This document shows positions 7,698 through 14,926 of a stretch of DNA of 33,041 bases, piece after piece; positions within the stretch are counted from its first letter, which is position 1, and the number at the start of each line of letters is the position of its first letter. The DNA lies in the NCBI GenBank assembly GCA_016869975.1, contig VGCZ01000049.1:1-33041 (forward strand), given 5' to 3'. A program made the translations under genes and the position numbers. This DNA is from Alphaproteobacteria bacterium (GTDB lineage: Bacteria > Pseudomonadota > Alphaproteobacteria > Reyranellales > Reyranellaceae). Under the pieces are notes generated by a model, which saw only the letters and a program-made list of their open reading frames with translations, did not search any database and had not been told where the DNA came from.

Positions 7698-8561
7698 ATG
7701 GACTACGAGCAGATCCAGTACGCGGTGAAGGACAACATCCTCACCCTGACGCTGAACCGTCCCGACAAGCTCAACGCCTTCACCGGCCGCATGCTCTCGG
7801 AGCTGCTCGACGCGCTCGATCGCGCCGATCGCGACGACGACGTGCGCGCCATCGTCTTCACCGGCGCCGGCCGCGGCTTCTGCGCCGGCGCCGACCTCTC
7901 GGGCGGCGCCAATACCTTCAACGCCGAGAATCGCGGCCCGGTCGATCCCGGCCTCGACGGCCATCGCGACGGTGGCGGGCTGCTGACCTTGCGCCTTTAC
8001 GAGAGCCTGAAGCCGACCATCGCCGCCTGCAACGGCCCGGCGGTGGGCGTGGGCATCACCATGCAGCTCGCCATGGACGTGCGCATGGCCTCGGAGGCGG
8101 CGCGCTATGGCTTCGTCTTCACGCGCCGCGCCATCGTCATGGAGGCCTGCTCGAGCTGGTTCCTGCCGCGCCTCGTCGGCCCGCAGCAGGCGCTGGAATG
8201 GGTGATGACCGGCCGCGTCTTCTCCGCCGAGGAGGCGCTGAACGGCCGCCTGGTGCGCTCGATCCACAAACCCGACGCGCTGCTGCCGGCGGCCTACGCG
8301 CTGGCGCGCGAGATCGCCGACAACACCGCGCCGGTCTCGGTGGCGCTCAATCGACAGATGATCTGGAAGATGCTGGGCGCCGACCATCCCATGGAGGCGC
8401 ACAAGGTCGACTCCAAAGGCATCTACGCCCGCGGCAAGTCGGCCGACGTCAAGGAAGGCGTGGTCGCCTTCCTCGAAAAGCGCCCGGCGCGCTTCCCGAT
8501 GAAGGTCACCGATGGCATGCCGAGCTACTTCCCGTGGTGGAAGGAGCGGACTTTCAGCTGA
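7698..8561 (+). CDS. Enoyl-CoA hydratase/isomerase family protein
   Basis: Crotonase-fold protein of 287 residues acting on an acyl-CoA thioester, probably in a catabolic pathway. The first oxyanion-hole segment FTGAGRGFCAGADL is at about 57-70 and the second, ACNGPAVGVGITMQLAMD, at about 113-130. An acidic residue (E in IVMEACSS, about 154) sits where the second catalytic Glu of crotonase is expected; the other Glu position is not acidic, so isomerase or hydrolase chemistry is possible. The ATG at 7698 is preceded by GGAGG at good spacing; 10 extra upstream codons were dropped. The C-terminus extends with FPMKVTDGMPSYFPWW, longer than usual. It meets the other crotonase tail to tail, with stops on adjacent bases. 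Confidence 0.9.
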   Translation: MDYEQIQYAVKDNILTLTLNRPDKLNAFTGRMLSELLDALDRADRDDDVRAIVFTGAGRGFCAGADLSGGANTFNAENRGPVDPGLDGHRDGGGLLTLRLYESLKPTIAACNGPAVGVGITMQLAMDVRMASEAARYGFVFTRRAIVMEACSSWFLPRLVGPQQALEWVMTGRVFSAEEALNGRLVRSIHKPDALLPAAYALAREIADNTAPVSVALNRQMIWKMLGADHPMEAHKVDSKGIYARGKSADVKEGVVAFLEKRPARFPMKVTDGMPSYFPWWKERTFS

Positions 8562-9386
8562 TCAGCGCCCGGTGAACTTCGGCGCGCGTTTCTCGACGTA
8601 GTGGGCGACGCCTTCCTTGAAGTCGTCGGCGGCGAAGCTCAGCTCCATCTCGTGGTTGGCCTTCACCGTCGCCTCGGCCAAGGTCTGGAACTGCGCCTCC
8701 CAGATCTGGCGCTTCATCACCGCCAGCGAGCGCGGCGAGACCGTCTCGGCCAGCAGCTTGGCGTAGGTCTTGGTCTCTTTCAGCAGATCGGCGTCGGGCA
8801 GCACGCGGTTGACCATGCCCAGCGCCAGCGCTTCCGGCGCGCGGAACTTCCTGGCCGAGAGCAGCAGGTCCATCGCCGCCGGCAGGCCGACGAAATGCGG
8901 CAGCAGCCACGACACGCCGTGCTCGGCGATCAGGCCGCGCGCGGCGAAGGCCGTCGTGAAGACCGCGTTCTCGGCGGCGTAGCGCATGTCGCAATAGAGC
9001 GAGATCACCAGGCCCAGCCCGGCGCAGGGGCCGTTGATCGCCGCGATGATCGGCTTGGGGATCGACGGGAAGTAAGAATAGTTCATGCGGAAATCGGCGA
9101 TGGCGCTACCGCCCGCCGGCACGTCCTGGGCCTTGCTCGCGCGCTCGGTCACCGCGCCCGCGGCGCCGATCTGCTGCAGCCCACCCATGTCGGCGCCGGC
9201 GCAGAAGCCGCGGCCCGCGCCGGTGAGGATGATCACCCGCACCTCGGGATCGGCGCCCGCCTCGTGCATGGCCCGCTTGAGCTCGTTGTGCATCGTGGCG
9301 GTCCAGGCGTTGAGCCGGTCGGGCCGGTTGAGCGTGATGGTGCGCACGCGGTCGGCGGTCTCGACGAGAATCTGCTCGTAGGCCAT
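8562..9386 (-). CDS. Enoyl-CoA hydratase/isomerase family protein
   Basis: Second crotonase-family protein, 274 residues. LTGAGRGFCAGADMGG (about 56-70) and AINGPCAGLGLVISLYCDMRY (about 115-135) form the oxyanion hole. The segment after them, FTTAFAARGLIAEHGVSWLLPHFVG, carries one Glu (in IAEHG) at the second catalytic position. The ATG at 9384-9386 follows GGAGGGA by 6 bases; the frame upstream of it is not needed. It shares the N-terminal MxYEQI and LTLNRPDxLNA patterns with the gene it faces, so the two are likely related by duplication and divergence. It diverges from the MaoC hydratase gene across a 256-base spacer. The CoA substrate is unknown. Confidence 0.9.
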   Translation of the reverse strand: MAYEQILVETADRVRTITLNRPDRLNAWTATMHNELKRAMHEAGADPEVRVIILTGAGRGFCAGADMGGLQQIGAAGAVTERASKAQDVPAGGSAIADFRMNYSYFPSIPKPIIAAINGPCAGLGLVISLYCDMRYAAENAVFTTAFAARGLIAEHGVSWLLPHFVGLPAAMDLLLSARKFRAPEALALGMVNRVLPDADLLKETKTYAKLLAETVSPRSLAVMKRQIWEAQFQTLAEATVKANHEMELSFAADDFKEGVAHYVEKRAPKFTGR

Positions 9387-9432
9387 GGACGTTCCCTCCG
9401 GAATGGGCGCGTTGCGCCGATGTCTGTTGATT

Positions 9433-9607
9433 CGGGACGCCGTCCATTGTGAGGTGGGCCAAAGCGGCGAACAAGCCGCGCCGACCGCCATACGGGACGC
9501 CGTGACAGATCAGACGCGCCTGGCCGCCGACCCATTCCGCACCCATGGTCTTTATCGACGGCATGAGCCGGTTTCGTTTGCACGACCGGCGGTTCGGCGT
9601 TACGCCG
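9433..9607. promoter_or_regulatory. Divergent control region with direct repeats and a palindrome
   Basis: The spacer between the minus-strand crotonase (start 9386) and the MaoC gene (start 9643) holds CGGGACGCCGT twice, at 9433-9443 and 9493-9503, exactly 60 bases apart. It also holds a perfect 13-base palindrome CGGCGTTACGCCG at 9595-9607, which lies between a weak -35-like TTGCAC (about 9579) and the MaoC ATG. These are visible repeats; binding by a regulator is only inferred. Confidence 0.3.
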
Positions 9608-9642
9608 GACCTTGAGCGATTGCTGAGCAGAGGGAGGACAGA

Positions 9643-10113
9643 ATGGCGAAGCGTACGGTGGACAGCCCGCAGGCGATGAAGGCGCTGGTCGGGCAGGAGC
9701 TGGGCGTCAGCGACTGGCTGGAGATCACCCAGGAGCGCGTCAACATGTTCGCCGACGCCACCGGCGACCATCAGTGGATCCATGTCGACGTCGAGCGCTG
9801 CAAGAAGGACATGCCCGACGGCAAGCCGATCGCGCACGGCTATCTCACCTTGTCGCTGATCCCCTGGTTCAGCCACAACGTCCTGCACGTCAACAACGTG
9901 CGCAACGGCATCAACTACGGCTCCAACAAGGTGCGCTTCACCAACCCGGTGCAGGTCGGCGCGCGGGTGCGCGGCCGGCAGAAGCTGGTGGCCGCCGAAG
10001 ACATGGCCAACAACGGCGTGCGCATGACCTACGAATGGACGATCGAGATCGAGGGCAAGGATCGTCCGGCCTGCGTCGCGGAAACCATGGGCATCGCCTA
10101 CGGCAAGGCATGA
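9643..10113 (+). CDS. MaoC-like (R)-specific enoyl-CoA hydratase
   Basis: Hot-dog-fold dehydratase of 156 residues that adds water to trans-2-enoyl-CoA, or a related thioester, to give the (R)-3-hydroxy product. The catalytic pair is visible as D42 and H47 in ATGDHQWIHVDVERC, matching the hydratase-2 motif, followed by PIAHGYLTLSL. The start at 9643 has a strong AGGGAGGA site. A ChaC-type gene begins 10 bases after its stop, so it leads a short operon with that gene and an EamA exporter, although no metabolic link is obvious. It faces a crotonase gene, and a shared role in fatty-acid or aromatic acid breakdown is plausible. Confidence 0.92.
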   Translation: MAKRTVDSPQAMKALVGQELGVSDWLEITQERVNMFADATGDHQWIHVDVERCKKDMPDGKPIAHGYLTLSLIPWFSHNVLHVNNVRNGINYGSNKVRFTNPVQVGARVRGRQKLVAAEDMANNGVRMTYEWTIEIEGKDRPACVAETMGIAYGKA

Positions 10114-10123
10114 GCGCCAGGAC

Positions 10124-10858
10124 GTGAACGATCACGATCCGTTGTCGAACGACAAGCCCACGATCTGGGGCAAGACGGGCCAGCCGCTGGTCCGCGAGGA
10201 GCTGACGGCGGAACGCATCGATCAGCTGGCCGAGGAGGCGCGCAAGCTCGGCTTCGACTACTTCCTGCCGCGCGAGGACCGCGACCAGCGGCTCACCGAC
10301 TGCCTGGCGAACTGGACCGAAGGCACCGACGCCTGGGTTTTCGGCTACGGCTCGCTGATGTGGAATCCGGCGTTCGACTTTGTCGAGCGTCGGCCGGCGC
10401 GGCTCGAGGGCTGGCGTCGCTCCTTCTGCTTCTGGACGCCCTTGGGTCGCGGCACGCCGGAACGGCCCGGCCTGATGCTGGGCGTCGAGAAGGGCGGCGC
10501 CTGCGACGGCGTCGCCTATCGCATCACCGCCTCGCAGGTCGAGACCGAGATCTCGATCCTGTTCAACCGCGAGATGCTGAGCGGCATCTACGACGCGCTG
10601 TGGGTGGACTGCACCGACGAGGCGGGCGGCGGGCTGCGGGCGCTGACCTTCGTGATCAATCCCGAACATCCCCAGTATTGCGGCGGCATGAGCGTGGCCA
10701 AGAAAGCCGAAAGCATGGCCTTCGCCGAAGGGCGCCGCGGCACCTGCCGGTCGTACCTGTTCGAATGCGCCGACCAGCTGCGCGCCATCGGCGTCGTCGA
10801 TCCCTATCTGGAGTCGCTGGAGAACGAGGTGCTGCGCCTGCGCGGCGGCCAGCGATGA
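10124..10858 (+). CDS. ChaC-type gamma-glutamylcyclotransferase
   Basis: Predicted cytosolic enzyme (244 residues) that cleaves glutathione or another gamma-glutamyl peptide to 5-oxoproline and the remaining part (Cys-Gly for glutathione). The family signature WVFGYGSLMWNP is at 71-82; E150 in NREMLSGIY is the likely catalytic glutamate. The domain continues to PQYCGGMSVAKKAE and ends with the amphipathic LESLENEVLRLRG tail typical of bacterial ChaC proteins. The first 65 residues are an extra leader also seen in proteobacterial relatives. The start is a GTG at 10124 with a weak CAGGAC site. Its stop overlaps the ATG of the following EamA exporter (ATGA), so the two are probably made together, which suggests that the exporter moves a product of this reaction. 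Confidence 0.88.
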   Translation: MNDHDPLSNDKPTIWGKTGQPLVREELTAERIDQLAEEARKLGFDYFLPREDRDQRLTDCLANWTEGTDAWVFGYGSLMWNPAFDFVERRPARLEGWRRSFCFWTPLGRGTPERPGLMLGVEKGGACDGVAYRITASQVETEISILFNREMLSGIYDALWVDCTDEAGGGLRALTFVINPEHPQYCGGMSVAKKAESMAFAEGRRGTCRSYLFECADQLRAIGVVDPYLESLENEVLRLRGGQR

Positions 10859-11781
10859 AGGCGCTCAGGACGTGGTGGGCGGCGCAGCCCGGCAATCTGC
10901 GGGGCATCATCCTGGTCGGCATTTCGGGCGTGCTGTTCTCGGCGCTGAACATCGCCACCTACTATCCGGCGCAGGAGCTCAACTCCTACATGATGGCGTT
11001 CTGCCGCTACCTGTTCGGCGCGGTGTTCCTGCTGCATGTCTTCTACCGCCACGGCCTGATCCGGCCGTTTCATACCCACAAGATCGGCACGCACGCCCTG
11101 CGCGGCGCCTTCCACAGCGCCGGCATGCAGCTGTGGTTCGTCGCCCTGCCGCTGATCACCCTGGCGGATCTGACGGCGCTGGGCTTCACCGGCCCGATTT
11201 TCGTCACCATCGGCGCGGCGCTGTTCCTCCGCGAGGACGTGCGCCTGCGGCGCTGGGCGGCGGTCGTCGTCGGCTTCATCGGCGCCATGATCATCATCCG
11301 GCCGGGCTTTGAGGTGATCACCTTGGGCGCCATCTGCGCGCTGGCATCGACGCCGCTGTTCTCGGCCTCGAACCTGATGGCCAAGTCGCTATCGACCACC
11401 GACCGCGCCGATACGATCGTGATCTACCAGTCGGCGTTCATCGTGCTGTTCGCCGCGCCCTTCGCGATCCTGCACTGGCAGCCGCTGACCTGGACGCATG
11501 TCGGCTGGTTCCTGCTGGCCGGCTTCTTCGGCACCGCCGGCCACTTGATCATGCAGCGCGGCTACCAGGTCGCCGAGATCTCGGCCCTGCAGCCGATCGG
11601 CTTCCTGTCGCTGATCTGGAACACGCTGTTCGGCTTCCTGCTGTTTGCGCAGAAGCCCGGCGTCTGGACCTTCGTCGGCGCCGCCGTGATCTTCGCCAGC
11701 GCGCTCTACATCTCGCACCGCGAGGCGGTGCGCCGCGCCCAGGTGCGCAGCGCCGACGCCAAGGGGCCGCCAGCACCGTGA
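10855..11781 (+). CDS. EamA/DMT-family transporter (copy 1)
   Basis: Ten-helix inner-membrane transporter of the drug/metabolite superfamily, 308 residues, made of two EamA halves (about 18-145 and 165-295). The first half contains LTALGFTGPIF and a RRWAAVVVGFIGAMIIIRPG helix pair; the second ends with ALYISHREA. The ATG overlaps the ChaC stop, giving translational coupling. The same sequence landmarks recur in the next two genes, so this is the first of three tandem paralogues. Characterised EamA members export amino-acid or cysteine-pathway metabolites, but the substrate here is unknown. A hairpin of the CCTTCTCCCC type follows the stop and may end the MaoC-ChaC-EamA transcript. Confidence 0.88.
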   Translation: MKALRTWWAAQPGNLRGIILVGISGVLFSALNIATYYPAQELNSYMMAFCRYLFGAVFLLHVFYRHGLIRPFHTHKIGTHALRGAFHSAGMQLWFVALPLITLADLTALGFTGPIFVTIGAALFLREDVRLRRWAAVVVGFIGAMIIIRPGFEVITLGAICALASTPLFSASNLMAKSLSTTDRADTIVIYQSAFIVLFAAPFAILHWQPLTWTHVGWFLLAGFFGTAGHLIMQRGYQVAEISALQPIGFLSLIWNTLFGFLLFAQKPGVWTFVGAAVIFASALYISHREAVRRAQVRSADAKGPPAP

Positions 11782-11784
11782 CGC

Positions 11785-11812
11785 CCTTCTCCCCGGCCTC
11801 GCGGGCAGAAGG
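11785..11812. terminator. Degenerate CTTCTCCCC hairpin after EamA copy 1
   Basis: Arms 11785-11795 and 11802-11812 pair at 10 of 11 positions around a 6-base loop, with no T-run behind. It is a decayed member of the same palindrome type found at 17050-17081 and 30983-31008, and it lies 4 bases after a stop codon. A role as transcription terminator or RNA-stabilising hairpin is inferred. Confidence 0.5.
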
Positions 11813-11883
11813 CTTGGTTCGCATGGCAGGGTTCCGCACCCGCCGGTAGTGCGCGTGGTGCGCGGCCGACTATAGTCCGCCGC

Positions 11884-12807
11884 GTGTCAAAGGCTCTGCC
11901 CGCCGCGCTGCGCGGCATGCTGTGGATGGCCGCCAGCGGCGCGCTGTTCGCGGCGCTCAACACCCTCATGAAGTGGCTGGCGCACGACCTCGATCCGTGG
12001 GTCGTCGGCTTCCTGCGCTATTTCTTCGGTTTCGTTGTGCTGCTGCCGATCGCGTTGCGGCTGGGCTGGGGCCGCATGCGTACCGGCGCGCCTGGCCTGC
12101 AGGTGCTGCGCGCGCTGTTCCATCTCGGCGGCCTGCTGCTGTGGTTCCTCGCCCTGCCGATGGTCAGCATGGCCGAGATGACGGCGCTCGGCTTCACCGG
12201 GCCGATCTTCATGTGCCTGGGAGCCGTGCTGGTACTGGGCGAGAAGATGAGCGCGACGCGCTGGGCGGCGGTGTTCGTGGGCTTTATCGGCGCGCTGATC
12301 GTCGTGCACCCGTGGACCGCGCCGGGCTTTAGCGGCGTAACCTGGGGCAATGCGCTGCTGCTGCTCGCCGCGCCGACCTTCGCCGCCTCCTTCATCGTCG
12401 CCAAGCTGCTGACGCGCCACGATACCTCCGAGGCCATCGTCATCTGGCAGCACGGTCTGGTGGCGCTCTTCGCCGTGCCCTTCGCCCTATGGGACTGGAC
12501 GACGCCGTCGACCTGGCAATGGGGCTGGTTCGTACTCTGCGGCTTGCTCGGCGCCGGCGGCCACTACTGCGTCAACCAGGCGCTGCGCGTCGCCGACGTC
12601 TCGGCCACCCAGCCGGTCCGCTTTCTCGACCTGCTGTGGGCCTCGCTCGGCGGCTTCATCGCCTTCTCCGCCGTGCCCGAGAGCTGGACCGTCGCAGGCG
12701 GCGTGGTGATCTTCAGCGCCACGCTGTGGCTGGCCCGCCACGAGGCGCGCATCGCCCGGGCGGCCAAGGCGGGCGCGGCCGCGCCGCGACCGGCGCCGGC
12801 CGAATAG
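11884..12807 (+). CDS. EamA/DMT-family transporter (copy 2)
   Basis: Ten-helix transporter of 307 residues with two EamA repeats (about 8-140 and 155-288). It keeps the copy-1 landmarks EMTALGFTGPIF, RWAAVFVGFIGALIVVHPW and a final WLARHEAR, but the second half is distinct (HYCVNQALRVADVSATQPVRFLDLLW). The GTG at 11884 has no ribosome-binding sequence; instead TATAGT at 11871-11876 sits 7 bases before it, so a leaderless message is possible. An ATG at 11917 is a less attractive start because it would cut into TM1. It begins a second unit after the hairpin at 11785-11812 and is followed after 1 base by copy 3. The substrate is unknown. Confidence 0.88.
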   Translation: MSKALPAALRGMLWMAASGALFAALNTLMKWLAHDLDPWVVGFLRYFFGFVVLLPIALRLGWGRMRTGAPGLQVLRALFHLGGLLLWFLALPMVSMAEMTALGFTGPIFMCLGAVLVLGEKMSATRWAAVFVGFIGALIVVHPWTAPGFSGVTWGNALLLLAAPTFAASFIVAKLLTRHDTSEAIVIWQHGLVALFAVPFALWDWTTPSTWQWGWFVLCGLLGAGGHYCVNQALRVADVSATQPVRFLDLLWASLGGFIAFSAVPESWTVAGGVVIFSATLWLARHEARIARAAKAGAAAPRPAPAE

Positions 12808-12808
12808 C

Positions 12809-13735
12809 GTGTCCGCCGCCGACCGCCTGCCCGATCTGCTCGAGCGGCTGATCCCCTCGCGTGCCGCGCGCGCCTTCTCCTTCGCAATCCTCGCCGGCAT
12901 CTTCTTCCAGGGGCTAAACGCCACAGTGCGCCACCTCACGCTCGAGCTGCCGCCGCTGGAGGTGTCGTGGGGCCGCTGGATCGCCGGCCTGCTGTTCACC
13001 GCGCCGTTCCTGGTCAAGGGCGGGCTCGCCTCGCTGCGCACGACGCAGCTGCCGCGTCACCTGCTGCGCTCCGTCTTCCACACCGCCGGCTACGGCCTGT
13101 GGTACTGGGCGATCGCGGCGATCCCGCTGGCGCAGGCGGCGGCGCTGGGCTTCACCGGGCCGATCTTCGTCACGTTGGGCGCCGCCCTCTTCCTCGGCGA
13201 GCGCGTGCGCTGGCGGCGTTGGCTCGCGGTGCTGCTGGGCTTCGCCGGCGTGCTGGTGATCGTGCGGCCATGGAACGCCGGCCTCAATCCTTTCGCGCTG
13301 GTGATGCTCGCGGCGGTGCCGCTGACAGCGGCGTCGAACCTCGTCGCCAAGGTGATCTCCGCGCACGAGAAGCCGGAGGTCGTGGTCTTCTGGCAAAGCG
13401 CGCTGGCCGTAGTCTTCTTCGCGCCGCTGGCGCTGTGGGATTTCCGTATGCCCACGCCCGAGCAGCTCGGCTGGTTCGCCGTCGCGGGCATCACCGGCAC
13501 GATGGGCTATTTCTTGATGACCTGGGCGTTCCGGCTCGCCGACATCTCCTCGGTGCAGACCGTGGGCTTCCTCGGCATCGTCTGGGCGACCTTGCTCGAC
13601 TTGACGGTGTTCGGCCATACCGCCGATCTGTGGACCTTCGTCGGCGCCGCCGTGATCGTCGCCGCCACCAGCTATATCGCACATCGGGAAAGCGTCGCGG
13701 CGCGCTCTGGCGCGAGCCGCGCCAGTACCGTTTAA
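12809..13735 (+). CDS. EamA/DMT-family transporter (copy 3)
   Basis: Third consecutive DMT transporter, 308 residues, ten predicted helices. Its LAQAAALGFTGPIFVTLGAA segment and the final TSYIAHRES make it closer to copy 1 than to copy 2 by eye. The GTG start at 12809 begins 1 base after the copy-2 stop, and no separate ribosome site is visible, so it probably depends on translation of copy 2. A short four-cysteine protein gene follows after 32 bases. The substrate is unknown; tandem paralogues could serve different metabolites or form mixed dimers. Confidence 0.88.
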   Translation: MSAADRLPDLLERLIPSRAARAFSFAILAGIFFQGLNATVRHLTLELPPLEVSWGRWIAGLLFTAPFLVKGGLASLRTTQLPRHLLRSVFHTAGYGLWYWAIAAIPLAQAAALGFTGPIFVTLGAALFLGERVRWRRWLAVLLGFAGVLVIVRPWNAGLNPFALVMLAAVPLTAASNLVAKVISAHEKPEVVVFWQSALAVVFFAPLALWDFRMPTPEQLGWFAVAGITGTMGYFLMTWAFRLADISSVQTVGFLGIVWATLLDLTVFGHTADLWTFVGAAVIVAATSYIAHRESVAARSGASRASTV

Positions 13736-13767
13736 TCGCCCGGCGAAAGGTTCAGGGAGCGCCCACC

Positions 13768-14082
13768 ATGTCACGCACTGTTTGGATAGTCCTCGGCCTC
13801 ATCGTCATCGCCGGGCTCGGCTGGTACGCTTCGCGTTCTGGGGGCGTGTCCGAGGCCCAGTACGCAAGGAACTTCACCGAAGCCTGCGAGGAGTCCGCGC
13901 GCAAGGCGATGATGAACGCCGGCAGGTCGGCGCAGGTCGCGGAGACGCAAGCCAAATCCTATTGTGCCTGCGCGCTCGGAATCATCGCGCCGCTGCCGAT
14001 GTCCGAAAAGCGCGAGCTGGACAAGGGCGGCCCGCGCGCGCAGCAGCTTGCCGGCGAAATGCAGAGAAAGTGCGCGAAATGA
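13768..14082 (+). CDS. Small membrane-anchored protein with four cysteines, unknown function
   Basis: A 104-residue protein with one N-terminal hydrophobic helix (about 5-20, TVWIVLGLIVIAGLGWYA), either a signal anchor or an uncleaved signal. The soluble part, predicted periplasmic, has C40, C66, C68 and C102 in the pattern C-x25-C-x-C-x33-C, which would suit two disulfides. The segment YCACALGIIAPLPMSEKREL resembles many small secreted proteins of proteobacteria that lack a named function. The ATG at 13768 follows GGGAG by 9 bases. It lies between EamA copy 3 and the SDR gene with short gaps (32 and 16 bases), so it is probably co-transcribed. I cannot assign a role. Confidence 0.8.
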   Translation: MSRTVWIVLGLIVIAGLGWYASRSGGVSEAQYARNFTEACEESARKAMMNAGRSAQVAETQAKSYCACALGIIAPLPMSEKRELDKGGPRAQQLAGEMQRKCAK

Positions 14083-14098
14083 TCGGGAAGGTCGGGGT

Positions 14099-14869
14099 AT
14101 GGCGGGACGTCTGAACGGCAAGGTGGCGCTGATCACCGGCGGTGCCTCGGGGCTGGGCGAATGCGCCGGCCAGTTGATGGCGCGCGAGGGCGCCAAGGTG
14201 ATGATCGCCGACATCGCCGAGGAACGCGGCCGCGCCGTCGCGGCGAAGATCGGCGCGGCGGCCGACTTCGTGAAGCTCGACGTCACCAGCGAAGATCAGT
14301 GGAAGGCGGCGATCGCTGCCACGGTGGCGAAGTTCGGCGCCCTGCACGTGCTCCTGAACTCCGCCGGCATCGGGCTCAGCAAGACGGTCGAGGACATCGA
14401 GCTGGAGGAATGGCGCAAGGTGCACGCCATCGACCTCGACGGCGTCTTCCTCGGCTGCAAGCACGGCGTGAAGGAGATCAAGAAGCACACCGGTACGCTG
14501 GGCGGCTCGATCATCAACATCTCCTCGATCTCCGGGATCATCGCCGGCGCCAACATGGCGGCCTACAACTCGGCCAAGGCCGGCGTGCGCCTGCTCAGCA
14601 AGTCCGTGGCGCTGCACTGCGCCAAGTCCGGCTACAACATCCGCTGCAACTCGGTGCATCCGACCTTCATCGACACGCCGATCCTCGACAAGTACCGCGA
14701 CCGCTTCGGCAACGAGCTGATGCAGCAGAAGCTCGGCCGCCAGGTGCCGATCGGTCGGCTGGGCAAGCCGGAGGAAGTCGGCTGGGCGCTGGTCTTCCTG
14801 GCGTCGGATGAATCGGCCTTCATGACCGGCTCCGAGGTTGTGATCGATGGCGGCATCAGCGCGATGTGA
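14099..14869 (+). CDS. SDR-family NAD(H)-dependent oxidoreductase
   Basis: Classical short-chain dehydrogenase of 256 residues, interconverting an alcohol and a ketone. TGGASGLG (13-20) is the dinucleotide-binding turn. D38 at the end of strand 2 (MIADIAEE) favours NAD over NADP. NSAG (87-90), S143, Y156 and K160 complete the active site, with YNSAK as the signature. C-terminal GxxVVIDGG is also present. The ATG at 14099-14101 follows a GGAAGG/GGGG-rich stretch; 45 upstream codons in the same frame overlap the previous gene and were dropped. It precedes an alpha/beta hydrolase and an acyl-CoA dehydrogenase on the same strand, so the three may act on one carbon source. Substrate unknown. Confidence 0.92.
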   Translation: MAGRLNGKVALITGGASGLGECAGQLMAREGAKVMIADIAEERGRAVAAKIGAAADFVKLDVTSEDQWKAAIAATVAKFGALHVLLNSAGIGLSKTVEDIELEEWRKVHAIDLDGVFLGCKHGVKEIKKHTGTLGGSIINISSISGIIAGANMAAYNSAKAGVRLLSKSVALHCAKSGYNIRCNSVHPTFIDTPILDKYRDRFGNELMQQKLGRQVPIGRLGKPEEVGWALVFLASDESAFMTGSEVVIDGGISAM

Positions 14870-14884
14870 CCGGCGCAAAGCGCC

Positions 14885-14912
14885 CGTCATCTTGAGCGAA
14901 GCGAAGGATCTC
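14885..14912. repeat. CGTCATC-TGAGCGAAGCGAAGGATCTC-type dispersed repeat
   Basis: One arm of a short interspersed palindromic element whose consensus (CGTCATCCTGAGC...AAGGATCT, from memory) is scattered through many bacterial genomes. It fills the gap between the SDR stop and the alpha/beta hydrolase; the hydrolase ribosome site (GGGGAGGAAACG) begins 4 bases after its end. A related, two-armed copy is at 29863-29952. Confidence 0.55.
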
Positions 14913-14926
14913 CTGGGGAGGAAACG

